Shown here piece after piece: positions 17,692 to 26,319 of a stretch of 36,556 nucleotides of DNA. Numbering within the stretch: position 1 is the stretch's first letter; each line of letters opens with the position of its first letter. The notes beneath the pieces were generated by a model that did not search any database, was not told where the DNA came from, and saw only the letters and a program-made list of their open reading frames with translations. A program made the translations under genes and the position numbers. Location of the stretch: NCBI GenBank assembly GCA_017610445.1, contig JAFCCB010000011.1, forward strand, positions 1 to 36,556. The letters run 5' to 3'. Source of the DNA: Candidatus Dojkabacteria bacterium (GTDB lineage Archaea; Nanobdellota; Nanobdellia; Pacearchaeales; GW2011-AR1).

Positions 17692-18231
17692 TTAATTCCT
17701 CTCAACATAAACCTCTCCTTCTTTTTCCTGTGCTAATACAAAATAAAACATTTCATTATTTCTGATTTTAAATTCAAAAGTTTGGTTTAAAAGTGTAACA
17801 TTTACATTATTTAATTCATCTGCATTAATTTTTGTTCTATTAGAGTAAAGTGTATTCATGCTCCATTCTGAAACTCCGCCCCCCAAAGTTGCGTAAACTG
17901 TTCCTGTATATTTCGGTTGATATTGAACACTATATAACTCTGTTGCATCCCCATAAACAAATACAATGCTGGTATTTCCTGTTTTTTTCAAAAAATAAGG
18001 TGCAAAATCTTCATCAGTAAAATTATTTAAAACTGCAGTTAAGTTTTCTTTTGAATAAATTCCATAATCAACAATCCTTGAACTTTCTTCTTTTAATTCT
18101 GAACTTATATCCTGAATTTTCCTCGGCTCTGATTTTACAAAAGCATAAGTTTTCACACTTGCGATTCCTGAAATAACCATCACAATAATTATTGCAGCAA
18201 CTAAATACATTTGCCCTCTTTTATTTCTCAT
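17692..18231 (-). CDS. Pilin-like protein
   Basis: MRNKRG|QMYLVAAIIIVMVISGIASV. Confidence 0.75.
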   Translation of the reverse strand: MRNKRGQMYLVAAIIIVMVISGIASVKTYAFVKSEPRKIQDISSELKEESSRIVDYGIYSKENLTAVLNNFTDEDFAPYFLKKTGNTSIVFVYGDATELYSVQYQPKYTGTVYATLGGGVSEWSMNTLYSNRTKINADELNNVNVTLLNQTFEFKIRNNEMFYFVLAQEKEGEVYVERN

Positions 18232-18704
18232 ACACTATTAAATGATTTAACATATATAAAACTTCTCAAAAATTTTTCTTTGATAGAACTTGCCTTCTTT
18301 TTAAGAAGAAAGTTTTGCAGACTCAAGGGTTTGCTCAATATCATTCAAAAAGCAACCTCAAAACATCCTCAGTTCTGCAACCCTCCAAGCATCTTAAACT
18401 AATGTTTAGGGCTGCTCCGATCAAGGTCTGACCCAATTCGCAAAAGCAAGATCAAGAAGGACAAAACCTCAACGTTTGAATTGAGACTTTTCAAATAATT
18501 TATCACTTGCCCTCTTACAGCTTGCCTAAAGCTCATTTGCAAATAGCGGTGAGCTGAACCGCCAGCCTAGTCTGCAAATATAATATATTTTTCCGCTATT
18601 TAAAACTATCACCCAAACATTTAAATACCAAAAATACGAAATAAAAGTTCACAAATTTTCTTAGAAAATATTAAAATAAATTTAAGAACAAAATAAATAT
18701 TTAA

Positions 18705-19331
18705 ATGATAATAAAAAAATTAACAACAGAATTTGAAGAAATGAAAAGATTTATAAATTTTGTAGAGAGAACTAATCGTCTGCAGAAAATAGAAGAGATT
18801 GATAGATATCATTTTAAAAAAACACCAGAGTGTATCCATATCTTAGAAAATTTTTCATCAACAGCCACAGAAAATCACGAAAAGAAAGCTAACCATTTAA
18901 AAAGATTAGATAATTCTTATAAGTCATTTAGAGAACATGCATTAAAATGTGAGAGATGTCAGCATTCACTCGACGCTATTTTTACTTTTACAGGATATGA
19001 AAACAAAATCTTATTTCCAGAGATAATTAAAAAAATATTAGAAAAAGAATGGAAACATAATTCAGATAAAAATTTGTATCTTTGCAAACTTCCTGCCCCT
19101 GGGTTTAATTATTCAGAGTTAACATATATTTCTCCATTATCTTTAACCAATGCAGTTGAAGAATTCAGAGATAAAATCAGAACTCCATTAGCCCTTCCCA
19201 AATTTTCAAAAACAAAATATAGAAAAAAGAAATCTAATAAGGGTCTTGGATTGAATTATTTTCAGGCATATTTATATCCATTAGATAATAGGTATAAAAC
19301 AAAAATTAGCATAAGAAGCAGAGAGAAATAA
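18705..19331 (+). CDS. Hypothetical protein with CxxC (ALKCERCQHSL)
   Basis: Intact 208-aa ORF; its 3' end lies within the 100-bp tandem duplication. Confidence 0.6.
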   Translation: MIIKKLTTEFEEMKRFINFVERTNRLQKIEEIDRYHFKKTPECIHILENFSSTATENHEKKANHLKRLDNSYKSFREHALKCERCQHSLDAIFTFTGYENKILFPEIIKKILEKEWKHNSDKNLYLCKLPAPGFNYSELTYISPLSLTNAVEEFRDKIRTPLALPKFSKTKYRKKKSNKGLGLNYFQAYLYPLDNRYKTKISIRSREK

Positions 19332-19502
19332 TTCTAAAATGCAGAAGTCGAGCGTATTTAAATTAGTAATTAAAATAATAATATAAAATTTGAATGCGGG
19401 AGAAATTAGCATAAGAAGCAGAGAGAAATAATTCTAAAATGCAGAAGTCGAGCGTATTTAAATTAGTAATTAAAATAATAATATAAAATTTGAATGCGGG
19501 AG
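19303..19502. repeat. Perfect 100-bp tandem duplication (19303-19402 and 19403-19502)
   Basis: Base-by-base identity of both copies; each ends in GCGGGAG, the complement of the tRNA-Leu 3' acceptor end. Confidence 0.97.
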
Positions 19503-19578
19503 GTAGGATTCGAACCTACGAAGGCACTAAGCCACAGGATCTTAAGTCCTGCCCCTTTGACCACTCGGGAACCCCCGC
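19495..19578 (-). tRNA. tRNA-Leu (anticodon UAA)
   Basis: GCGGGGG...CTCCCGC acceptor, CAGGA-CTTAAGA-TCCTG anticodon arm, long variable arm, GTAGG-TTCGAAT-CCTAC T arm. Confidence 0.95.
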
Positions 19579-19659
19579 ATAAGATTTATAATAATTCTTA
19601 ATTTAAAAAATCTTCTCTTTAAAATTTTTTAATCGAAAACTTTAAATACCTGTGAATAT

Positions 19660-19722
19660 TTTGGATATTGCCTACTTCGGTAGGTAGCAGGTTTGAACTT
19701 CGGTTTTTACCTGCTTTTTTTT
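19660..19722 (+). ncRNA. Putative short structured RNA: two UUCG-capped hairpins followed by U8
   Basis: CCTAC-TTCG-GTAGG, then GCAGGTTTGAAC-TTCG-GTTTTTACCTGC, then TTTTTTTT; TATA-like TTTAAATA at 19641. Confidence 0.55.
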
Positions 19723-19809
19723 ATGCCCAGATTATATACCGGAATATACATTTTACAGGATATATTACAATTAGAAAATTATTTAATCACCTAATCCTTA
19801 ACAATTTTA

Positions 19810-19979
19810 TGTCAAAAAAATGTGCAATCTGTTATAATAGTATTAAAGAAGAATTTGGAAAATTAAAAGGGACGATTTTGAAAATCACAGAAAATAAAAA
19901 AAACAGGTTTATTTATGTCTGTTCTGATTGCCAAAAGCAAAAAAACTGGATTGAAAAAGCAAAAATAAAATCAGCTTAA
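19810..19979 (+). CDS. Small zinc-ribbon-like protein; the track start at 19668 runs through the hairpin region and is unlikely
   Basis: MSKKCAICYNSIKEEFGKLKG...FIYVCSDCQKQ: two CxxC motifs. Confidence 0.7.
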
Positions 19980-20016
19980 TGAAATAATTTAAAAACATCA
20001 ATAAATTATCTAAAAT

Positions 20017-21660
20017 ATGTTTAAAAAAGAAATAATTTCTCTGTTATCAAAAGAGATAAATTTAAAACCAGAGCAAATTGAAAATTTGATAGAAACTCCG
20101 CCGAATCCAGAGATGGGGGATTATGCTTTTCCCTGCTTTGCACTTTCTAAAAAATTAAAAAAGTCTCCTGATAAAATTGCAGAAAAACTTTTTAAGAAAT
20201 TAAAACCAACAAAAGAAATTGAACAAATAAAACCAATAGGTCCATACTTAAATTTTTTCATCAACAAAAAAGAATTAGCAAAACAGATAATTAAAATAAA
20301 TGCTAATTTTGGAAAAACAAATTTAGGCAAAGGAAAAAAAATTGCAATTGATTTTTCAGCCCCGAATATTGGAAAGCCAATGCACATCGGGCACATTCGT
20401 TCAACAATCATCGGAGATTCTTTAATGAGAACCTATAATTTTTTAGGATATAATCCAATAGGAATTAATTATTTAGGGGATGTTGGTTTGCATATAGGAA
20501 AATTAATTGTTGCATATGAACTATGGTTAAATAAAAAAAATCTTAAAAAAAATCCAGTAAATGAACTATTAAATCTTTACGTCAAGTTTAATGCAAAAGA
20601 AAAAACAAATCCAAAATTAACAGAACAGGCAAAAGAAAAATTAAAGAAATTTGAACTCGGAGATTTAAAAACAGAAAAAATCTGGGAAAATATTAGAAAA
20701 GTCTCAGCAGAATCATTTAATAAGATTTATGAAATGCTCAATATAAATTTTCATGAAACAATAGGACAATCTCAGTTTTCAGACAAAGGAAAGCAGATTG
20801 TTATTAATGCATTAGAACAAAAGATTGCAAAAAGAGAACCAGACCAGGCAGTCTATGTTTTATTAGACGGAAAAAAGAAATTTATCTTAAGAAGCAATCA
20901 AACAGCATCTTATATTACCCAGGATTTAGGCGCAGCAGTTTCAAGATTTAAAAAATATAAATTTGACAAGATGATTTATGTTACTGATTTCAGGCAAAAA
21001 CAGCATTTTGATTCTTTATTCTCATTATTAAAAGCAATGAAATATGATTTTGCAGACAAACTTGTTCATCTTACTTTTGGGGCAGTTAAGTTTGGAAAAG
21101 AAATTATGGCAACAAGAAAAGGGCAGATAATTCTCTTGCAGGATGTTCTCAACAAAACAATTGAAAAAGCAAGAAAGGAAATTAAAAAAAGAAAAACAAA
21201 AGGGGACAAGACAAAAGTAGGCATTGGAGCAATAAAATATATTATACTGAAAAACGAACCAGCAAAAGATGTCCAGTTCTCTTGGGAACAAGCCCTGAGT
21301 TTTGAAGGAAATACAGGCCCTTACCTTCAATATTCTTATGCAAGAGCAAGCTCAATTATTAAAAAAGCTAAAAAAACCAAAGCAAAAATAAGCAATCATT
21401 TAACAAAAGAAGAAATAGCATTAATCAAAAAAATATCCTTATTCCCTGAGATCGTTGAAAGAGCAGGTAAATTAATGAATCCAAGTTTAATTGCAAATTA
21501 TTCTCATGAATTAGCTCAAACATTTAATGAATTTTATCATTCAAATAAGGTTATAGGAAATAAAAATCAAACTTTTAGATTAAAGTTAGTGCAAGCTTTT
21601 AGAACATGTTTAAAAAATTCCTTATATCTTTTAGGAATTGAAGTAATGGAAGAAATGTGA
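20017..21660 (+). CDS. argS: Arginyl-tRNA synthetase
   Basis: FSAPNIGKPMHIGHIRSTIIGDSLMRTYNFLGY...; typical ArgRS N-terminal and C-terminal domains. Confidence 0.95.
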   Translation: MFKKEIISLLSKEINLKPEQIENLIETPPNPEMGDYAFPCFALSKKLKKSPDKIAEKLFKKLKPTKEIEQIKPIGPYLNFFINKKELAKQIIKINANFGKTNLGKGKKIAIDFSAPNIGKPMHIGHIRSTIIGDSLMRTYNFLGYNPIGINYLGDVGLHIGKLIVAYELWLNKKNLKKNPVNELLNLYVKFNAKEKTNPKLTEQAKEKLKKFELGDLKTEKIWENIRKVSAESFNKIYEMLNINFHETIGQSQFSDKGKQIVINALEQKIAKREPDQAVYVLLDGKKKFILRSNQTASYITQDLGAAVSRFKKYKFDKMIYVTDFRQKQHFDSLFSLLKAMKYDFADKLVHLTFGAVKFGKEIMATRKGQIILLQDVLNKTIEKARKEIKKRKTKGDKTKVGIGAIKYIILKNEPAKDVQFSWEQALSFEGNTGPYLQYSYARASSIIKKAKKTKAKISNHLTKEEIALIKKISLFPEIVERAGKLMNPSLIANYSHELAQTFNEFYHSNKVIGNKNQTFRLKLVQAFRTCLKNSLYLLGIEVMEEM

Positions 21661-21723
21661 AAACCAAATATCTAAATAACTTAATCAATTGATTATATTA
21701 TGACAAATCTTTTTTCTTTAACT

Positions 21724-21909
21724 CTAATATTGTTTTAATATTAATATTCTTCTTCTTTGATATTTTTTAATAACTTCCTCTAAATTTTTTTCATCTTTAG
21801 TAGAATCTAATCCCATCTCAAGACTTGAAATAAAATCTAGCCAAGAACTATGATTAATCAGAGGACCAATCCTGCAAGCATTAGATTCCAGCAAAACACC
21901 ACCCCCCAT
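21724..21909 (-). CDS. Hypothetical small protein
   Basis: 61-aa ORF, no recognised domain. Confidence 0.3.
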   Translation of the reverse strand: MGGGVLLESNACRIGPLINHSSWLDFISSLEMGLDSTKDEKNLEEVIKKYQRRRILILKQY

Positions 21910-21964
21910 ATTTCATTAAATCAAAACACATTTAAATAGATTATTGGGATTTATTATATAGAAA

Positions 21965-23377
21965 ATGAAATCATACATTTACATTGAAACATATGGCTGT
22001 TCAGCCAATAAAAATAATTCAGAAATCCTAAAAGGAATTCTAACCCAATTAGGATGTAAAATAACAAATAATGAAAAAATAGCAGAAATGATTATCTTGA
22101 ACACCTGCATTGTAAAACAAAAAACAGAGAATAAGATAAAAAGAAGAATACAAGACATTTCAAAACAATTTCCAAACAAACTTCTCATAATAACAGGTTG
22201 CATGCCTGAAACAGATGCAAAACAAATCAAACAACTCAATGAAAAAACAATTCTTCTTGGAACTCACCATTTTAAAGATATCATTAATTTAATAAAAAAT
22301 TATAATAAAAATCAGCTTACCATCAGCAAACAAAATCAATATTTAAATTATCAAGAAGAAACAAAATTAAATCTCCCAAAAATCCCAAATAATAAATTAA
22401 TCAGCATTACTCAAATAAGTGAGGGTTGTTTAGGAAATTGCAGTTTCTGCAAAGTAAGATTAGCAAAAGGAAAACTTTTTTCATATCCAGAAAAACAAAT
22501 TCTCAAATCAATAGAAAATGATTTAAAACAAGGAGCAAAAGAAATTTGGATAACTTCTCAGGATTGCGCAAATTATGGGATGGATAAAAACCAATTAGAA
22601 TTAAATTCTAAAATTTCATTATCTTCTCAAAACAAGAGCAATGAAAACTCATCTTTAAAGAGTTCTATGAATAAGAGATACCAAAATAAGAATACTAATC
22701 AGAAATTACCGCAACTTTTAAATAAAATCCTAAACCTCAATCACAGATTTAAACTTCGGTTGGGAATGTCAGACCCAAACAACATTTATCCAATTCTAGA
22801 AGAACTTATTAAAATTTATAAAAATCCTAAAGTATACAAATTTCTCCATATCCCAATTCAATCAGCAAGCAATAAAATTCTAAAAGATATGAACAGACTT
22901 TACAAAATTGAACAAGCAGAAAAAATTATAAAAAAATTCAGACAAGAAATTCCAAATATCACAATTGCAACAGATATTATTGTTGGTTATCCAACTGAGA
23001 CAAAAAGTGACCATATTAAAAACATGAATTTTATTAAAAAATTTAAGCCAGATGTTTTTAATTTGAGCAAATTCTCATCGCATAAACAAACACCCGCAGG
23101 AAAATTAAAACAATTATCTCCGGAAATTATTCATAAAAGAGCAAAAGAATTAATGCAAGCCCACCGAGAAACAGCAGAACAAAATAAACAAAAGTTTCTG
23201 AATAAAGAAATTAAAGTTTTTGTTAACAAAAAACTCTCTGAAAATCTCTATGAAGCAAGAGATAATAATTATAATGTAGTGTTAATAAATAGTAAAAATA
23301 AATCTCTTTTAGGTAAGAATACAACAACAAAGATTAAAAATATTGGTGTTCATCATATACGAGCTGATTTGATTTAA
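21965..23377 (+). CDS. Radical SAM tRNA methylthiotransferase (MiaB/MtaB/CDKAL1-like)
   Basis: YIETYGCSANKNNSEIL, SEGCLGNCSFCKVRLAKGKLFSYP, DIIVGYPTET, C-terminal TRAM-like region. Confidence 0.92.
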   Translation: MKSYIYIETYGCSANKNNSEILKGILTQLGCKITNNEKIAEMIILNTCIVKQKTENKIKRRIQDISKQFPNKLLIITGCMPETDAKQIKQLNEKTILLGTHHFKDIINLIKNYNKNQLTISKQNQYLNYQEETKLNLPKIPNNKLISITQISEGCLGNCSFCKVRLAKGKLFSYPEKQILKSIENDLKQGAKEIWITSQDCANYGMDKNQLELNSKISLSSQNKSNENSSLKSSMNKRYQNKNTNQKLPQLLNKILNLNHRFKLRLGMSDPNNIYPILEELIKIYKNPKVYKFLHIPIQSASNKILKDMNRLYKIEQAEKIIKKFRQEIPNITIATDIIVGYPTETKSDHIKNMNFIKKFKPDVFNLSKFSSHKQTPAGKLKQLSPEIIHKRAKELMQAHRETAEQNKQKFLNKEIKVFVNKKLSENLYEARDNNYNVVLINSKNKSLLGKNTTTKIKNIGVHHIRADLI

Positions 23378-23430
23378 GTATGTTATAATATTATAAAAAT
23401 CAGATTAGCGAGTTGGAGAATTATTGATGA

Positions 23431-23869
23431 TTAGAGAATTGATGCTCTCTCAATCACAACATCTTCAACAGGTTTATCATTTGCATCTGTCTCAACAGAA
23501 GCAATTTTATCAACAATTTCCATTCCTTCAATAACCTCTCCAAATGTTGGATGTTTATTATCAAGAAAATTATTATCAACTAAATTTATGAAAAACTGGC
23601 TACTCCCTGTATTTGGCCCTGCATTTGCCATTGAAATTGTTCCCTTCATCTTGGATTTTTGGAATCTTAGGATCCCCCATTCCTGTTCCAGTTGGATCCC
23701 CTCCCTGAATCATAAATCCACTAATAATTCTATGAAAAATAACCCTGTCATAAATTCCATCTTTAACAAGTTTTTCAAAATTACCAGTTGTAACTGGCAT
23801 ATCATCATATAATTCAATCACAATATCCCCATAATTTGTTGTTAGTTTAACTTTTTTTACTTGTTCCAT
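23431..23869 (-). pseudogene. Cyclophilin-type peptidyl-prolyl isomerase, frameshifted
   Basis: ORF 23600..23869 encodes [66 protein letters not shown] 23431..23649, in another frame, continues [42 protein letters not shown]. Confidence 0.85.
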
Positions 23870-23989
23870 TTTATCTCATATCTTTTTATTATTTTTAGCT
23901 TTAAAGATGAGTAGCTTAATTTTATCATCTAAATAACCTTATTTTGATAGATTAATAGATAAAAGAAAAATTGATTTTTAAAACTTCCT

Positions 23990-24037
23990 AAATAACGACA
24001 TTAAAATCAATAAAGTTCGTTTAATGTCATGTTAGTT
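23990..24037. repeat. attC-like imperfect palindrome, site 7 (compact)
   Basis: AAATAACGACATTAAAATCAATAAAGTTCGTTTAATGTCATGTTAGTT: ACATTAAA/TTTAATGT stem inside TAAC/GTTA; TGTTAGTTTCAATTGAG is identical to site 5's right flank. Confidence 0.6.
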
Positions 24038-24234
24038 TCAATTGAGAATTCACCCATTTTTCAAGTTTTTAAAGATAGTAAAATCAGGATTTAGCCACCC
24101 CCCAGACCAATTTCCCAATTCGATTTTTTAATTTTAAACTTTACTAAAAATCAAATTGCTCACCCACCCAGTTTTGTGAGGGATTGTCGCGAACGAACTG
24201 ATGATATTTTATAACTATCTAGAAATAATTAAAA

Positions 24235-24621
24235 TTATTTTCTATTAATCATATACAATAAAAAACCAAAGAAGATTAAACCCATAACACATAATGCCAT
24301 TAGAGAAATTAAAGCAAAAAGCAACCAATTAGGAGTAGCAATTATCCTGATAAGAGCAAATATAGATGCAATAAGTCCAATTCCAGAAATAATATTTGCA
24401 AGAACTTTATTTCTCCCAATTAAATAATTAATCCAAATTCCAATTAACCATATAAATAGAAAGAACAAAAAAGAAGGTAAAAATATTCCAATACTAACAA
24501 TCCCTCCCCATTCTCCTCCAAAAGCAGGAATTATAAATAAAATAAAACCAATTATACTTAAAACAATTCCGATTAATGAGATAGCCTTAATAACTTTTAA
24601 CCACTGTGATTTTTCTGCCAT
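24235..24621 (-). CDS. Membrane protein, about four TM helices
   Basis: Hydrophobic segments throughout. Confidence 0.65.
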   Translation of the reverse strand: MAEKSQWLKVIKAISLIGIVLSIIGFILFIIPAFGGEWGGIVSIGIFLPSFLFFLFIWLIGIWINYLIGRNKVLANIISGIGLIASIFALIRIIATPNWLLFALISLMALCVMGLIFFGFLLYMINRK

Positions 24622-24858
24622 TGTGATTATGATGATTCTTTCTTTTTAAAACTATTTACCCACAAAAAATATCATCTCACTCCAACCTCTCTTATTTAAT
24701 AGGATGGCTACGACCTTCCCACCTGCCAAAAGCCTGATTTTAAATTATATGGTGAATTCTCAACCCTAGAATTTTTCCTTTCAGGAACATTGCACTAAAA
24801 TCCTCAAACAACAAAACTTATAAAGACTAGATTATTATTAATATTAACATGAGCCCCA

Positions 24859-25461
24859 GTGATCGAAAGGTTGCCAGATGAGTTTTTTATTATAGAAGAG
24901 GTTATAGTTTTTATTGATGCAGGATTTTTATCTAAACTTTCTAAACATTTTGGGAAAGGCAGATATCTTAAATTTGATATAATAAAATTTGCAAAGAAAT
25001 TAGCATCAAACCAAAATTTAGCATGCAAACATGTTTTCTATTACACTGCTCCGCCATTTCAAAGCTATAAACCAACTAGCGAAGAGAATAAAAGAAAAGA
25101 AAGTTATGATAAGTTCATTAAATCTATCAATAAAAATAAAGAAATAACTATAAGGGAAGGTAGATGTCAAAAGATAAAAAATACTTATCATCAAAAAGGA
25201 GTTGATACTTTAGTAACTATGGACCTTATGTCCATTCCACCCCTACACAAAAACATTAAAAAAGCAATATTAATTGCATGCGATAGCGATTTTGTTCCAA
25301 TAATCAGTCATTTAAAAGAATTAAACTTGAGAACAATCCTACATACTTATTATGATAAAAATCGAAAATCTAATTTTTCAACATCAAATGAGTTAATAAA
25401 AACTGTTTATAAATATATTTTACTAAAAGAAAAAGATTTTAAGAATATCCCTGTAAAATAA
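24859..25461 (+). CDS. NYN domain (DUF88-like) putative ribonuclease
   Basis: EVIVFIDAGFLSKLSKHFGKGRYLKFDIIKFAKKL...KGVDTLVTMDLMSIPPLHKNIKKAILIACDSDFVPIISHLKEL. Confidence 0.85.
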   Translation: MIERLPDEFFIIEEVIVFIDAGFLSKLSKHFGKGRYLKFDIIKFAKKLASNQNLACKHVFYYTAPPFQSYKPTSEENKRKESYDKFIKSINKNKEITIREGRCQKIKNTYHQKGVDTLVTMDLMSIPPLHKNIKKAILIACDSDFVPIISHLKELNLRTILHTYYDKNRKSNFSTSNELIKTVYKYILLKEKDFKNIPVK

Positions 25462-25666
25462 TTAATACAAAATCCCCAAAAAATATCTTAACACTTTAAC
25501 TTCTCTTATTTAATGGGATGGCTAACTCCTTCCAATTCCATTTTGTTATTCTATATAATTACTTCAAAATCAAATTACTTGCCCACCCACTAGGAAGAAG
25601 TGCTCCCAAAAGATATGCAGAAAAGAACAATAATCTTTAAAAACTGAGCAAAGTTATAAAATTAAG

Positions 25667-26149
25667 ATGAAAAGCAAACAGGGTAACAATAAATCTTTCA
25701 GAAGTTTAGGAAGCACTAAAGCACTTAGAAAGATTTGTTTTGATTTAATAGATAAGGGGGTTTCTAAAAATAAAATTAATGATTATTGTGAATATGCAGG
25801 AGATTTAGGTTTTCCAGGTTCAATTGGTCACAGATATGGCCAGATTGTAAAAGGAGGTATAGTGTTAGGATTTGGCGCATTAGGTGCTTATTTAGGAAGT
25901 AAGATTGATAGCCCTAGTTTTGTACCAGAGGTTGTTGGAGGACTAGCAGGACTTTGTTTTGGACTTTATGGGTTAATTGCAACAGAAGCTGGAGAAATGA
26001 ATAAACCTTTAATACAATCTTTAATTGATAATCACCCAAAAGAGTTAAGAGAGGTTTATTTAGAAAATGGATTTTCTGAGAAAGAAATTAAAGAAGTTTT
26101 TGGAAGAGATAGATATAAAGAGCAGTTTGAATTTTTTTATGGCAGATAA
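25667..26149 (+). CDS. Hypothetical protein with Gly-rich hydrophobic hairpin
   Basis: GGIVLGFGALGAYLGSKIDSPSFVPEVVGGLAGLCFGLYGLIA. Confidence 0.6.
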   Translation: MKSKQGNNKSFRSLGSTKALRKICFDLIDKGVSKNKINDYCEYAGDLGFPGSIGHRYGQIVKGGIVLGFGALGAYLGSKIDSPSFVPEVVGGLAGLCFGLYGLIATEAGEMNKPLIQSLIDNHPKELREVYLENGFSEKEIKEVFGRDRYKEQFEFFYGR

Positions 26150-26242
26150 TATAATCGCACTTCTTCTCACTAAATTCTAAGCCCACTCAAAAAGCAATTT
26201 TTACTCTGCGAAAATTAAGAATTTTCTTGTTCTATAAAAAGA

Positions 26243-26317
26243 GTTTAACAGCGATTAAAGAGTTCTATTACATTCCACCCAAATCTTTCAGACTTTTTTT
26301 ACCTGCAAACGTTAACC
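26243..26317. repeat. attC-like imperfect palindrome, site 8, abutting the helicase stop codon
   Basis: GTTTAACAGCGATTAAAGAGTTC ... CCTGCAAACGTTAACC; AACAGCGATTAAA and GCAAACGTTAA shared with site 6. Confidence 0.6.
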
Positions 26318-26319
26318 AA

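Noticed and set aside
18211-18402. Plus-strand 63-aa ORF
   Set aside because: Starts antisense to a pilin gene and runs through a non-coding region; no support.
20121-21330. Minus-strand ORFs 20121..20411 and 21028..21330
   Set aside because: Antisense to argS; no domain resemblance.
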